Shown here: positions 19,441 to 29,103 of the stretch, piece by piece
Position numbering within the stretch: position 1 is the stretch's first letter
How the letters are laid out: the number at the start of each line of letters is the position of its first letter
NCBI GenBank assembly: GCA_009663005.1
Contig: CM018896.1
Span: 5,132,875-5,162,874, forward strand
Direction of reading: 5' to 3'
Source of the DNA: Actinidia chinensis
Taxonomy: Eukaryota; Streptophyta; Magnoliopsida; Ericales; Actinidiaceae
Length of the DNA: 30,000 nt
Position numbers and translations under genes: made by a program
The notes under the pieces: generated by a model
The model's input: only the letters and a program-made list of their open reading frames with translations
Database searches by the model: none
What the model was told of the DNA's origin: nothing

Positions 19441-20110
19441 TACAAATTAAAATATACTCATTAACAAACTGTTAGTCCGTATGGCAAACCGAGATGGGTG
19501 AATTGGTTTGCACTTAAATCGCCTAATTAAAATTATCTAAATTAAATCTCCCAAATTAATTATTCCTTAATTGGTTACTTACAATGATAAATATGATGAT
19601 ATCAAAGAACATAAGTAAGTATAAAATGCAATGAGGAAGTTTAAAGGAGTTTAAGGGATAAAAAATGCAAACAATGATTTATAGTGGCTCGACCAATCCT
19701 TGCCTACGTCCAGCTCTCCAAGTCCTCATTGGAATTCCACTATCTTCAAGCTTGCGGGTGCTTGAAAAATCTTTACACCACTAGAGCACCTCTAGTCTTC
19801 AAGAGATTCCTTCTCTTGGAATACAAACACTAGAAACCGTCTAGCCTTCAAGAGAGCCCTCTCCTGATATACAAATAATCACTCAAGATGATCCTCTTAA
19901 GAATGAATAAAAAATATTACAATGAAAGCTCACGAACACTGTAATTTGAATGATAAATATAATCAAGAATATCTAGAGTGATTTTCTCCTTTTGATCTAA
20001 CAAATAAAACTCAAGTATAATGATCAAAGGATTGGAAGATTGAATGGAAGAATAAAAATAATATAGAGTACTTCCATAATTGTTTTATCATGAATATTTT
20101 ATTTTCGTAC
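19441..20110. repeat. Possible LTR-derived fragment
   Basis: Contains TTTATAGTGGCTCGACCAA then TTGCCTACGTCCAG (19679-19713). This corresponds in order to the TTTACGTGGTTTCGGCCAA...GCCTACGTCCACGG block of the LTRs of elements A and B in their - orientation, and is followed by CTTCAAGAGA-type repeats (about 19797 and 19847). It suggests the R-U5 part of another LTR family. Boundaries not found. Confidence 0.3.
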
Positions 20111-20195
20111 AGTAACTACTAACTATTAAAGGGACACAATTATTGAAGACACAACTATTAAAGGGACAACGACGTTATACCACATATATGGCGCA

Positions 20196-20770
20196 GCATT
20201 ATTGACCTAGTTGTTTCAATTTAAAATATTAAAGACGAATATATGTGCGTTAAATTTTGAAAGGAATAGTGACGGTAACGGGGCGCCCTCTAGATTGTGA
20301 CTATAAAAATTGGCCTATATTGACCTAGTTGTTTCAATTTAAAACATTAAGGAAAGCATGCCATGTGCAAATCAAGTATGTTTAAGTTTCAAATCAAGTG
20401 AGTTAATTCTGGAATTTCTTTCCTGCCCCACTGCTCTAGTCCGTGGCTGAAAAATGTCGTTGCATTCAACTGGGGCTTGTGAGAAGTTGTAGCCGGGTGC
20501 TGTACCCTGATTTTTAGTTAATTACTTGATTTGTAAGTTGTAAAGTATGGCAGCTTCTGTAGCTTGGACTGCTTGGTTGCTTAGTCTGTGCTCTATTTTG
20601 AGTGTTGTTTGATCAGGCCAAAGGCTTTCTATATGCTCGGAGATCTATTGTATATTTTTCATTTAATTAATGAATTTTTTATTTATTGATTAAAAAGAAA
20701 CGGATGTTTCAATTTGAAAGGACAGTGGACAGCCCACAATTTCAAGACTGCGACTATAAAAAAATTACTT
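20196..20770 (+). repeat. ~118-bp tandem duplication interrupted by a LINE tail
   Basis: Unit 1 (about 20199-20316) starts ATTGACCTAGTTGTTTCAAT and ends GACTATAAAAATTGGCC. Unit 2 starts at 20319 with the same words, is broken after about 20345, and resumes near 20705 (TTTCAATTTGAAAGGACAG...GCGACTATAAAAA). The intervening DNA is a LINE 3' end. Confidence 0.6.
20350..20700 (+). mobile_element. 5'-truncated LINE, 3' UTR only
   Basis: Ends with GGCTTTCTATATGCTC, TTGTATATTTTTCATTTAAT, TAATGAATTTTTTATTTATT and an A-rich tail, typical of plant LINE 3' ends. TGTTTCAATTT on both sides (about 20330 and 20706) may be its target duplication. Confidence 0.5.
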
Positions 20771-20784
20771 ATTTGTGGAATAAT

Positions 20785-20832
20785 ATTATATTATATCTAT
20801 TATATATATATATCATATATATATATATAAAA
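20785..20832. repeat. AT microsatellite
   Basis: TATATATATATATCATATAT and related AT dinucleotide runs. Confidence 0.8.
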
Positions 20833-21245
20833 GTGGTATAAAATATGCGATATATTATTGCAAAACGTTATAGATTCTTTAAAGTCAAAAAGTAACTTTT
20901 CTTAAGTTATATCATAATTGCAAATTGATGTAATTTTTGGAATAAATTGAAATTGACAATGAATATTAGGAAGCAAAAACCTTCCCATACTAACATTCTA
21001 AATAATTGTTTAGAAAAGAATTGAAATTACCCTATGGGCAATCATATTTCCAATATTAGAAGACATTCTTAAGATACTATGGTATAATCCGTTGCTTGAT
21101 TTGTGGGAGTAGATATCCTTTTTTTAAAGTAATTATGAAATCTATTTCTCTCCTGTTTTTCTTTAAATACAAAAAATCCTAAAATATATTGACTTGATTA
21201 ATTGTTATATTCTCCTAGTAAATATTTATACACAAATGAGTAGTA
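20833..21245. other. Intergenic AT-rich DNA, nothing recognised
   Basis: No ORF or repeat that I can support. Confidence 0.5.
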
Positions 21246-21249
21246 GAGT

Positions 21250-21334
21250 GAGTACACACTATCTCACATGGGTTACATGCATCCCACCTAAAATATGTGG
21301 GGTTCATACAACTCATGTGTGAGAGTTTGTACAC
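21250..21334. repeat. Short foldback element
   Basis: GAGTACACACTATCTCACAT (21250) is mirrored by ATGTGTGAGAGTTTGTACAC (21315-21334). The loop holds CATCCCACC and TATGTGGGGTT, also complementary. Confidence 0.6.
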
Positions 21335-21749
21335 TTATGTATATAAATGTTAATTTTAACAGTATTATTGAATAAAAAAAGTATAACTAGACTTTTTCGT
21401 GTACACAACCGACTCATAACTACGCAACAAAAATATGTAATTAACACTGCAAAAATACGAGTACAAAATATTTGTAGGATAATAATTTTTGCACTCATTT
21501 TTATTTAATTAGACTCTCTTTTTATTTTTAATAGCATGAATTTACTCAAATACATACTCACTTTTACTCAAATATATATTTTAATTACATAAAAGTATTT
21601 ATATAAATTCACACTTATAAAGAAAAAAAATATGGTGTAATTAAAGAAAACAAGAGGTGTACAAATGTGCTGGATTGTTCAAGCGTTTATTGGGCGACCT
21701 ATTACTGTAGCAGTTTGGGTAAGCTCGGACCATTTGGATTTGGGTCCAA

Positions 21750-22400
21750 TCCGAAGCCCAGTTACTATCGGGCACGAACTGGACAACCTTCGCCAAGTTC
21801 AGCCCAAAATTTAACCTAGCCAATTACTGTCACAATCCGGCCTGAACCAGTCCGTCTTAATAGACTAGACAATCTGGCCTATTAAACCAATTCGCCCAAC
21901 ACATTAGCCCAACACATTAAGGTTCGTTTGGTAGTGCTTAAAACCCAAGCTTTTTTTAAGCTTGCTACCAAAAGGCTAAGAATTTATTTTTTTGCTTTTG
22001 ACGTTGTAGTTACCTAAAACTAAGAAAAAAGGCAAAACAGAAAAAGCCAAAAAAAGCCAACTATGATTGGCTTTTTGCTTAGTTAAGCCAAAAAGCCAAG
22101 AAAAAGATCGGGGCCCAAACGGGCCCTAAGCCAAACAATTCATCCTGAAATTTAGTCATTGGGTCCATACTGCAATTAATCCGCCGACACTAACCGTCAT
22201 TGGTTGGATAGGCCTGACAATCCGGCCCATTAATTCAACCCGCCCAACCCATTAGCCCAGCCAATTAAGCCAAAAAATTCACGCTAAAATTTAGCCTGGC
22301 CCATTACTGCAGTAATTCGGCCCGAACTGGCCATTTTTAATAGGTCAGTCAGACAATTCGGCCCATTAACCCAACCTGCCCAGCCCGTTAAGTCCTCCTA
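21750..22400 (+). repeat. ~130-bp degenerate tandem repeats (3 units, one split by a MITE)
   Basis: Each unit has AAAATTTAGCCT.GCCCATTAC, CGGCCCGAACTGG, AATAGG...GACAATCCGGCCCATTAA and CCAACCCGCCCAACCCATTA. Units begin near 21800, 22136 and 22272. The first is interrupted by the hAT-like MITE at 21921. Confidence 0.65.
21921..22126. mobile_element. hAT-like MITE, second copy
   Basis: Termini GGTTCGTTTGGTAGTGC and GGGGCCCAAACGGGCCC are inverted copies. About 206 bp, full of AAAAAGCCAA words. Same family as 15306-15518. Nested in the tandem repeat of the larger TIR element. Confidence 0.7.
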
Positions 22401-23956
22401 ATTTTTTTTCCCAATTTTTTTTCTCCTCGGAGGGTTGAACGCGCAACGTCACCCTCTATGCATCATGCACCAAACCGGTGGACCACATCTATTATTTGAT
22501 TTTTAATATACTTTCTTTTATTATTAAATACTTAATTTTGGACGCCTAAAACTAAAAAATATTTGATGGATAATATTAAAAGAGATCAGTTCGAAGAAGT
22601 GTGGATCTCAGTTGGGCAAATCAAGTCTCCCTCTAGCATTCATTTTAAAACTCTGATAAAGATGGACTTGAAGAGTGTGAAACAACTAGAAGTGATAAAA
22701 AGCCCTAATTTGCCGCACTTGGCCATTTTGTCAATACCATCCACCGCCTCCTGCTATCAAATTAAAAAACTGCCAAAAGCAGTGTTGGAACATCAGCAAA
22801 ACACAAACCCACTTCGAAAAAAACATCTAGACAAAAAAAATTCACCCCAATTTATTTTAAGACAGTAGACACATACATACACCCCAAAAAAATTGCAGGA
22901 AAAAAGTAATTCTTTTACTTATGCCAAATCAGTAAGACAATATAACATTAGTAAAAAGTAATAAAAATAGTTAGTTACCAGTCAAAAAACCAAACCCATT
23001 CTTAATGGCACAAATGGGTACTAAAGCAAAGTATCAAATGGAGGTCTTTTGAGTTAAAAACAATATGTGTTTTTAATGCAAATTCAATCATTAGAAAACA
23101 GTTAAAATTAGATAAGATTTCCTAAAACAACAAATAATCTCAAAGACCCCCAATTTTTTATCAGCTAATCTCTGTCATATTCTCAATCAATCAATCAATT
23201 CAATAGGGAAGAGAAATAAAGAATACAAACCCACCTTCAAAACTAAAACAAACTTCAAGCACAACCCAACAAACTTCAAGATTAGCTCAAACTATAACCC
23301 ACTGAAATCACATCAAAATCGTAAAAAAAAAAAAAAAATGTGTTAACATTAAATTGATTAAAAAAAAATGGGCAGGCCGGTACAGTTTGGGACTGAACTG
23401 TTACTGTAGAGCCCAACTCGGTACTCTAGCAAATCAGGCTAATAAGTCGAGTTGGACAAAGAAGTTGGCTAATGGGTTGGGCCTAGATCGATCCGTTACT
23501 GTAGCGATCTGAGCTAAATCCAACTCGTGGCTGGCCGAGCCCGTTACTGTAGCAGATCGGTCTAGCCCTGACCGTCCATTTGTGCACCACTATGTGCACC
23601 CACTCTCACCATATATCAATTAGCTTGTAGAATTTGTTTGGGCAGTTATTTGTAAAAAAAAAAAAAAATCATATTTATCGGATATCATTTGACACATGAT
23701 CATATATATTATTTTTATTAGGATAAAAAATATAATTTTTCGTATAAACTGTTTATTTTTTCTCAAGATAAATATATTTCGATCACGTGCCTAAAAATCT
23801 CCAATCAACCTATTTTTTGGCTTGAATGATCTTCTCAATGTATATTACAAAATGTATGATTAGAATCACTTATTTAAGTTCAAAATATATCCATATTTGG
23901 CCAACTTTTCTTTAAATTTCAAATTTGAATTTTGGAGAATTCATCTATTTTTTAAC

Positions 23957-24388
23957 ATTTGTGCACTTCAATTGGGATAATAAATAATATGTTTCTGTGA
24001 ATAATTTTTTAAGATTTTGTACATCAATCAAAAAATCAAAATTAGTTCATTAATACAAAGTTATCAAAATCATCAAAGATGTTATAAATTAAAAAATATA
24101 GACGATTTTTTGAGATGTCGAGAATAGTAAAAAGTGACAAATAAATTGGGATAATAGGAATGTATAAAAGTTACTACTCCCTCCATTCTATGTTGCTACC
24201 ATTTTCACTATTATGAATATCTCAAAAAATTATCTATAATTTTTAATTTATATTATTTTTGATGATTATAAAATTTATATATAAAATAACTAACGAAAAT
24301 ATTTTAATTGATGCAAAAAAATTCAAAAAATTATTTATAAAAATATATTATTTATTAATTTAATTAAAAAGTGCAAATATTCAAAATA
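23957..24388. mobile_element. ~430-bp palindrome made of two head-to-head MITE arms
   Basis: The left arm (23957-24138) and right arm (about 24191-24388) are inverted copies throughout, e.g. TATAGACGATTTTTTGAGAT against ATCTCAAAAAATTATCTATA, and TTTGTGCACTT against AAGTGCAAATA. The centre has ACTCCCTCCATTCTATG, a Stowaway-type terminus (CTCCCTCCRT). Either one very symmetric MITE or two insertions end to end. Confidence 0.75.
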
Positions 24389-24561
24389 GACTCAATAATA
24401 TATAGGAAATATTAGGTATATTTTTGGATCTTCTTTTCGTCTCTTTGCTCAAAATGGACCACCGTGTCCATGTGGGGTCCGCCTTAGATGATTCTCTGTT
24501 GATTCTCTCTATGCAGATCTTGGGGATCTTTTAACGTGGATTTGTCAGCATATTGTTAAAT

Positions 24562-24747
24562 GGAAAATGTTATGGGTATCCCATTTTGGGTACCCTAAAT
24601 GCACACTCAAGAGAGAGATAGATACAAAAAAAGTGGGCTCCACACACTCCAAATGTATGGAGCCTACCCCAAATATGTGGGATCCACTTCTCTTGTGTCT
24701 ATGGTGTGCATTTGGGGTACCTAAAATGGAGTACCATAGCACTACCC
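24562..24747. mobile_element. 186-bp MITE with 10-bp target duplication
   Basis: ATTGTTAAAT flanks both sides (24552-24561 and 24748-24757). Termini GGAAAATGTTATGGGTATCC and GGAGTACCATAGCACTACCC are imperfect inverted repeats, with CATTTTGGGTACCCTAAATG matching CATTTGGGGTACCTAAAATG inverted. TSD length and TIRs suggest a Mutator-type MITE. Confidence 0.82.
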
Positions 24748-24769
24748 ATTGTTAAATATTTTATTTAAA

Positions 24770-25210
24770 AACACAAATTAAGTTAGTATATATTATTATT
24801 TTATGATAAATGTGACTCTTTAAATTGGATTGTTCCCCTTATGCCACTTAATTTGTCTTTTCTTTTTCTTTTTTTTTAAATAGAGCTGGTTTTACTTTAT
24901 TATCAGTATGTGTTAAAAGTGTGGTTATTAATTATGCCTTTTAAAAAGCTTAGTTAGCAACGGCTCTTTTATACTATTTTGGCATATTAAAATAATTATA
25001 AACTGAATATTAAAAAAGTCTATTAAAGAAGTGGTTACTAACCACAGTTTGTTTGAAATTACGTGTTTACATCAGCATGCGTAATTAATAACCGCACGTT
25101 CATTCAACGGAACAAAACTCCAGAAATCGTGGACTGTGCGCTTTCTCTCCCTCACAACTGATCCATCATCATCGGAGAAGAAAATAGGAAGTCGAATATG
25201 GCCGTACGCG
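24770..25210. other. Intergenic AT-rich DNA, nothing recognised
   Basis: No ORF or clear repeat. GTGGTTATTAATTA (24921) and GTGGTTACTAACCAC (25031) are similar short words. Confidence 0.45.
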
Positions 25211-25211
25211 T

Positions 25212-25570
25212 TAGAGTTTTACAACTTAAAAAACAGAAGGATATCTATCAGATAAAGCTACATTGCTTTATATATACGAAAGATACATTCTTACAAATAA
25301 AGAAGCCAATTAAGAAAGTAAATAATTTAAAAAAACATTGCTAGTTATGGGAGAATGAAAAGGGAAGAATGGATTTTTTAGTTTTTTGTATGGGATCTTA
25401 CTAAAAAAATGATCTATAGGTGCAAAATTATTCATATTTAGAGGTTTGTTTGTTTTTTTTGGTCATTTGGTATCACACCCTATTGAGCCCCATACCTTTG
25501 AGAAAGAATGAAGTGATATTTTTTTGGAAAAAATAGTCTCAGATGAAATCTCGCCATTGAATAACTCAAC
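25212..25570 (+). repeat. Dispersed repeat R1, copy 2
   Basis: Second copy, in intergenic DNA, with the same block order as 14457-14775 plus a ~40-base extra stretch (about 25425-25485). No terminal inverted repeat or ORF seen. The element class is unknown. Confidence 0.6.
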
Positions 25571-25644
25571 ATAGATTTCAACCCGTGGGATATGAGAGAG
25601 AGTTTGAAAATTCAAAAATAATTTTTTCCTTATAATTATAAATT

Positions 25645-25705
25645 ATCTTGTGTGTATATATATATATTCTTATATATATATCTATATCTATATATACACA
25701 CAAAT
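25645..25705. repeat. AT-rich palindromic microsatellite
   Basis: GTGTGTATATATATATATTC, then TATATATATATCTATATC, ending TATATATACACACA. The block is nearly self-complementary. Confidence 0.7.
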
Positions 25706-25734
25706 CATGTGTAGTGTATGTATGTTATGCTTTA

Positions 25735-25905
25735 GGGTAAATTAGAGTAAGTCCTAAGACTCATTTTTGAGTTGCCGTATTTAATGTTTAAACTCTGATA
25801 CTCAACAACCTTAAACTATAACTTGAGATTTAGGATAAATTACATAAGTCCGCTTAGACCATGATTCATTTTTGAGTTGTCCTTTAATGTTTAAACTCGA
25901 ACGCA
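25735..25905 (+). repeat. Two-copy tandem repeat, ~105-bp period
   Basis: TAAATTAGAGTAAGTCC with CTCATTTTTGAGTTGCC and TTTAATGTTTAAACTC at 25738-25795 recurs as TAAATTACATAAGTCC with TTCATTTTTGAGTTGTCC and TTTAATGTTTAAACTCG at 25836-25902. Confidence 0.7.
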
Positions 25906-26159
25906 AAATATGCAAAATCTAAAAATATAGTTTAGAAATGGAGTCATATGTCAATATTTACGGTCAAAATTCCAAACCATGTGACTTTTGATAACCAAAC
26001 TAGGTAATATTGTAATAGGTCAAATCACACCGTAAAAGTTGTGAGAGTCTGAAATGATTTTATAACATGTTAAATATAAGGTTGTGAATGTCTGAAAAAT
26101 ATTAGTAACACGTGAAATAGTACATTGATGGGTCAAATTTGTGGCAATGAGATTTTTGA

Positions 26160-26615
26160 AAAAAAGAATACGAACTTGACTCCATAAACAATGTGACTAT
26201 AAAACCTATTATTGAATCATCCTTCACTTGGTACATAAAAAAAATAGAACTGAAAAAAATAAGAAATGGTATAGGAAGTTCTTTATCTGAAAAAAGTGAT
26301 AGAGATGATTATTATTGTGTTATATGTGGGTCGGAACAAGTTTCTCAGACTTATTGGTCTGATGTACACTCAGGCATCATATATGTAGAATGTCCCACTA
26401 TTAGGTGTAACAATTTTGCTTGGGTTGACCCACCGATGTGTGCACGAACAGTCGAGATTATCCCACTTCTTAGGAGGCTTAATAGGATAAGCAATTGGGT
26501 GGGCAATCTTCTTTTAAAAAAATTTTATGAAACTAGTCAACAATATCAATTATTATGTAACTCTCGTGATTGTGAATTTATTAAAAATAAAAATTATATT
26601 TATCGCTGCTATTGA
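26160..26615 (+). pseudogene. Reading frame with GRF-type zinc-finger signature, no ATG
   Basis: Open from 26160 to TAA just after 26615, but with no in-frame ATG before the domain (only GTG at 26193). From about 26310 it reads YYCVICGSEQVSQTYW, then YVECP, CNNFAWVDPPMCART and VEIIPLLRRLNRI. The C..CG...Y..CP...CN.F.WVD spacing and DPPMC..T..IIP..LRR continuation match plant small proteins with a GRF zinc finger. The usual coiled-coil or membrane tail is not evident. It may be an exon whose first exon is unseen, or a fragment carried by a transposon. Function unknown; GRF fingers are thought to bind nucleic acid. Confidence 0.5.
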
Positions 26616-26772
26616 ATAAACACACTGATGTAATATAATTGATTTAAGTACAACTGAATACATTAAAATCAAGATTATTTATTTCATTCAATTTTAGATA
26701 TGTCACAAATAATAACTCTATTTTATTGGGAAAATATGTTAGAACATAAGATCCACGGTTTGTCCTATACAG

Positions 26773-26865
26773 GAGTGCACAAGGATTATACAGTTTTCAA
26801 TTGCCATTGACACTAAGGGAGGATTATACAGTTTTCAATTGCTATGAAACTGAGGGAGTTAAATG
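26773..26865 (+). repeat. ~46-bp tandem duplication
   Basis: GGATTATACAGTTTTCAATT occurs at 26773 and 26819, each followed by GC.AT..(A)CT.AGGGAG. A recent local duplication. Confidence 0.8.
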
Positions 26866-26869
26866 ATCA

Positions 26870-28290
26870 ATTCTTAACCAGGGTGATTGACCGTGAAAAA
26901 GGGGCACATTTGAAATTCATTCGTAGATTCCCTTTTCAAGTGGTCAATTTAATCGCATCATAAAATATATGTAGTACTGTGATGACAAGTATTTGGCCAA
27001 CATTATACGTGCTCCTACGAATTTTCCATCAAATATATATCAGGAGTCTGTCCGTCTGTAAGATCCGGCGAGATGATGATGTCTAGACCAAGTTTTACAA
27101 GCCTATGAGGTAAGATGGATCCTTGTTTTTTTGAGTTTGAGTGGGGCCCCCCCCCCCCCCTGGTGTCGCCCCAATCCCAACCATTTGACCCCAGAGAGGA
27201 GAGAAAGATCAGACAGAGATAGAGAGTTTGTTTTAGGGCTTCAGGCATCGTGTGCGAGCTAGTTCAGGACTTCGGTCGAGACCTAGAACAGAGAAGAAGG
27301 ACGGCGGTCGGAGATTGAGAGATAGAAAGCTCGGTCGGAGTTGGTATCTATTTGTAATTTATCAGGGGAAATTTTTAATTTACACATCTCATGAATGATT
27401 ACAAGACTTTCCTTAATAAATTATAAATAGACATGTGTCATCATTTGGTGCATGGGACAACCTGTCCTAGACCCACTGGGATAGGTGATCCACTACCTGA
27501 AGAAAGGCTAAAGTAAAAGAGAGAGAGAGAGAGTTAGATGAGAGTAAAGTTTGTTTTTAATGTCTCTCTTAAAACAGTATTTGACCCTTTCACCTCGCCC
27601 ATGAAAAGAATATCTCAAAATCCCAGCTGAATCTCTCTTTCTTTTCCTTAGCCCATGGTTCAAAATTCCAAGAAGGTACTTTTGAAAATTCATAAAAGGT
27701 ATTTTAGCTATTTTGGAAAATTCAAACTCATTTCCTTAATTGGCTAAGGAAATAAGTTTGGGGCATCGTTTTATGCAATTTTGCCCTATGCTGCACACGA
27801 TTGTTTGTTTACAATCAGATTCTATGCACAAATCAAACAAACACTTTCAAATTCACTGGAGTTCTAGCATGCTCGCACTCTTCGTTCTAAGTTGGCCATT
27901 AAACCGCTTCCACGAGGGACAAGAATTTACTTAACCTTTTTCAATTGATTGCTTGGCTTATATACAGGCCTCACTCTATTGTTTTAATTGTTCATCTTCC
28001 AATTCGATTAACAGTTTTTTTTTATGTATATTTTGTACAGATTTATTTCGAATGGACTAATTCATTCATCACAAATCAATTTACACGCAATGTACATAGA
28101 ACCATATTCCAAATGACAATCACGAACATATTCCATCCAGTAGAGGCCATTGCAGTCACCATCAACTTTCGCCTCGCCCAGACCTCTCTCTTATCTTTTT
28201 GCAAGTGTGATAGCTGAAAACAACTTAAAAGGACATGATTGATAACAAATTTAGAGGTTGGTATTGAACTGTGAGTGATGACCAATAAAA
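26870..28290. other. Intergenic DNA, no gene supported
   Basis: Contains a 14-base C run (about 27147-27160), a GA microsatellite (27516-27533) and GC-richer DNA at 27200-27340 without a usable ORF. A - strand frame at 28076-28285 (LQKDKREVWARRKLM) is protein-like but short and unrecognised. Confidence 0.4.
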
Positions 28291-28306
28291 ATAAAGGATT
28301 AGGAAT

Positions 28307-29103
28307 CCGGTGCTGGTAATATTCCTATTCCATTCGGGAGCTTCTAAATAAATGTACACCATTTTGATCTCAAGACACCCAAAAAAGGAAAATTTTTTAT
28401 TACAATTTTATCCCTAGCTGTGTAAAATACTAGTAAGGACCCAAGCTTTAGAATTCAGAATACTCAATTTGTTAGCACAGGCATGCAGACCCACCCAACC
28501 CTGACGGCCACCACCAGAAAACCACCATAACCATGACACCATCTTCCACCCCCACCCCTTTCCCCACTCCCCTACCACCTTTGTACAAATCTGAACAATG
28601 GTGCTGGTTCAGTTATATCATGATGAACTAACCATTATTTGATTACCTCTTTCTGAACCGGTGGTGGTTGTTTTGGTCGCCATGGTTAGATAGACGGAAG
28701 GGGGCTGAAGCAACTGTGATCGGATGGCCATGGTGCAAATTTGGCAGTTCTGTGATGGTCAGAGGCATTGTTGGGTTGGGGTTTGTTATTGAGGTGGAGG
28801 AGATCGATGGTGGCTTCGGTGGGGGTATTCAATTGTTTGGGGTCGGTGATGGTAGGGGAGAGGCTAGGGTGGTTCACCGGCGATGGAGGAGATGGTGGCA
28901 AACTGGCAATGGAGGTTGGGTGGGTGTTGCCTTTAGGGTTCTTGGGGTTTGACCATAGGGACATTATGGGGAATAAGGGAATTGTATTGAGATGATAATA
29001 AGATTTTAAGACGAGATTGGGGTGTACTTAGAAACTGGGACGCACGGAGATTAATTTGGTTTTCATTTAGAAGCTCCAATTCCATTTGCATGAGAATAGC
29101 CAC
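28307..29103. mobile_element. ~0.8 kb TIR element with C-rich and G-rich inner arms
   Basis: TATTCCTATTCCATTCGGGA then GCTTCTAAATAAATGTACACC at the left is mirrored by CATTTAGAAGCTCCAATTCC and GCATGAGAATAGCC at the right. Inside, a CCACCACC-type strand (28505-28585) faces a GGTGG-type strand (28785-28940). The Gly/Pro-rich frames there are composition artefacts. Possibly PIF/Harbinger- or hAT-related; no transposase seen. Confidence 0.5.

Larger units (their letters stand above)
21654..23590. mobile_element. ~1.9 kb non-autonomous TIR element with TTACTGTAG words
   Basis: Termini GAGGTGTACAAATGTG (21654-21669) and CCATTTGTGCACCAC (23576-23590) are inverted copies. Both ends carry repeated TTACTGTAG words (21702, and 23400, 23493, 23544) in Pro/Gly-codon-like GC-richer DNA. 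The interior (about 22430-23340) is AT-rich without a credible transposase. A frame at 22563-22868 has no recognisable domain. Probably a MULE or hAT derivative; class uncertain. No target duplication found. Confidence 0.45.

Noticed and set aside
22430..22495. tRNA-like tail (GGTTGAACGCGCAAC...ACCGGTGGACCAC)
   Set aside because: Cloverleaf arms do not pair; this kind of sequence is common inside plant transposons.
22563..22868. 101-residue + strand frame
   Set aside because: Low-complexity, no domain, inside a TIR element; the first codon before ATG is TTG and there is no promoter or splice context.
28668..28995. Gly/Trp/Val-rich frames on both strands
   Set aside because: Both strands are open because of GGTGG/CCACC composition; they lie inside a TIR element.
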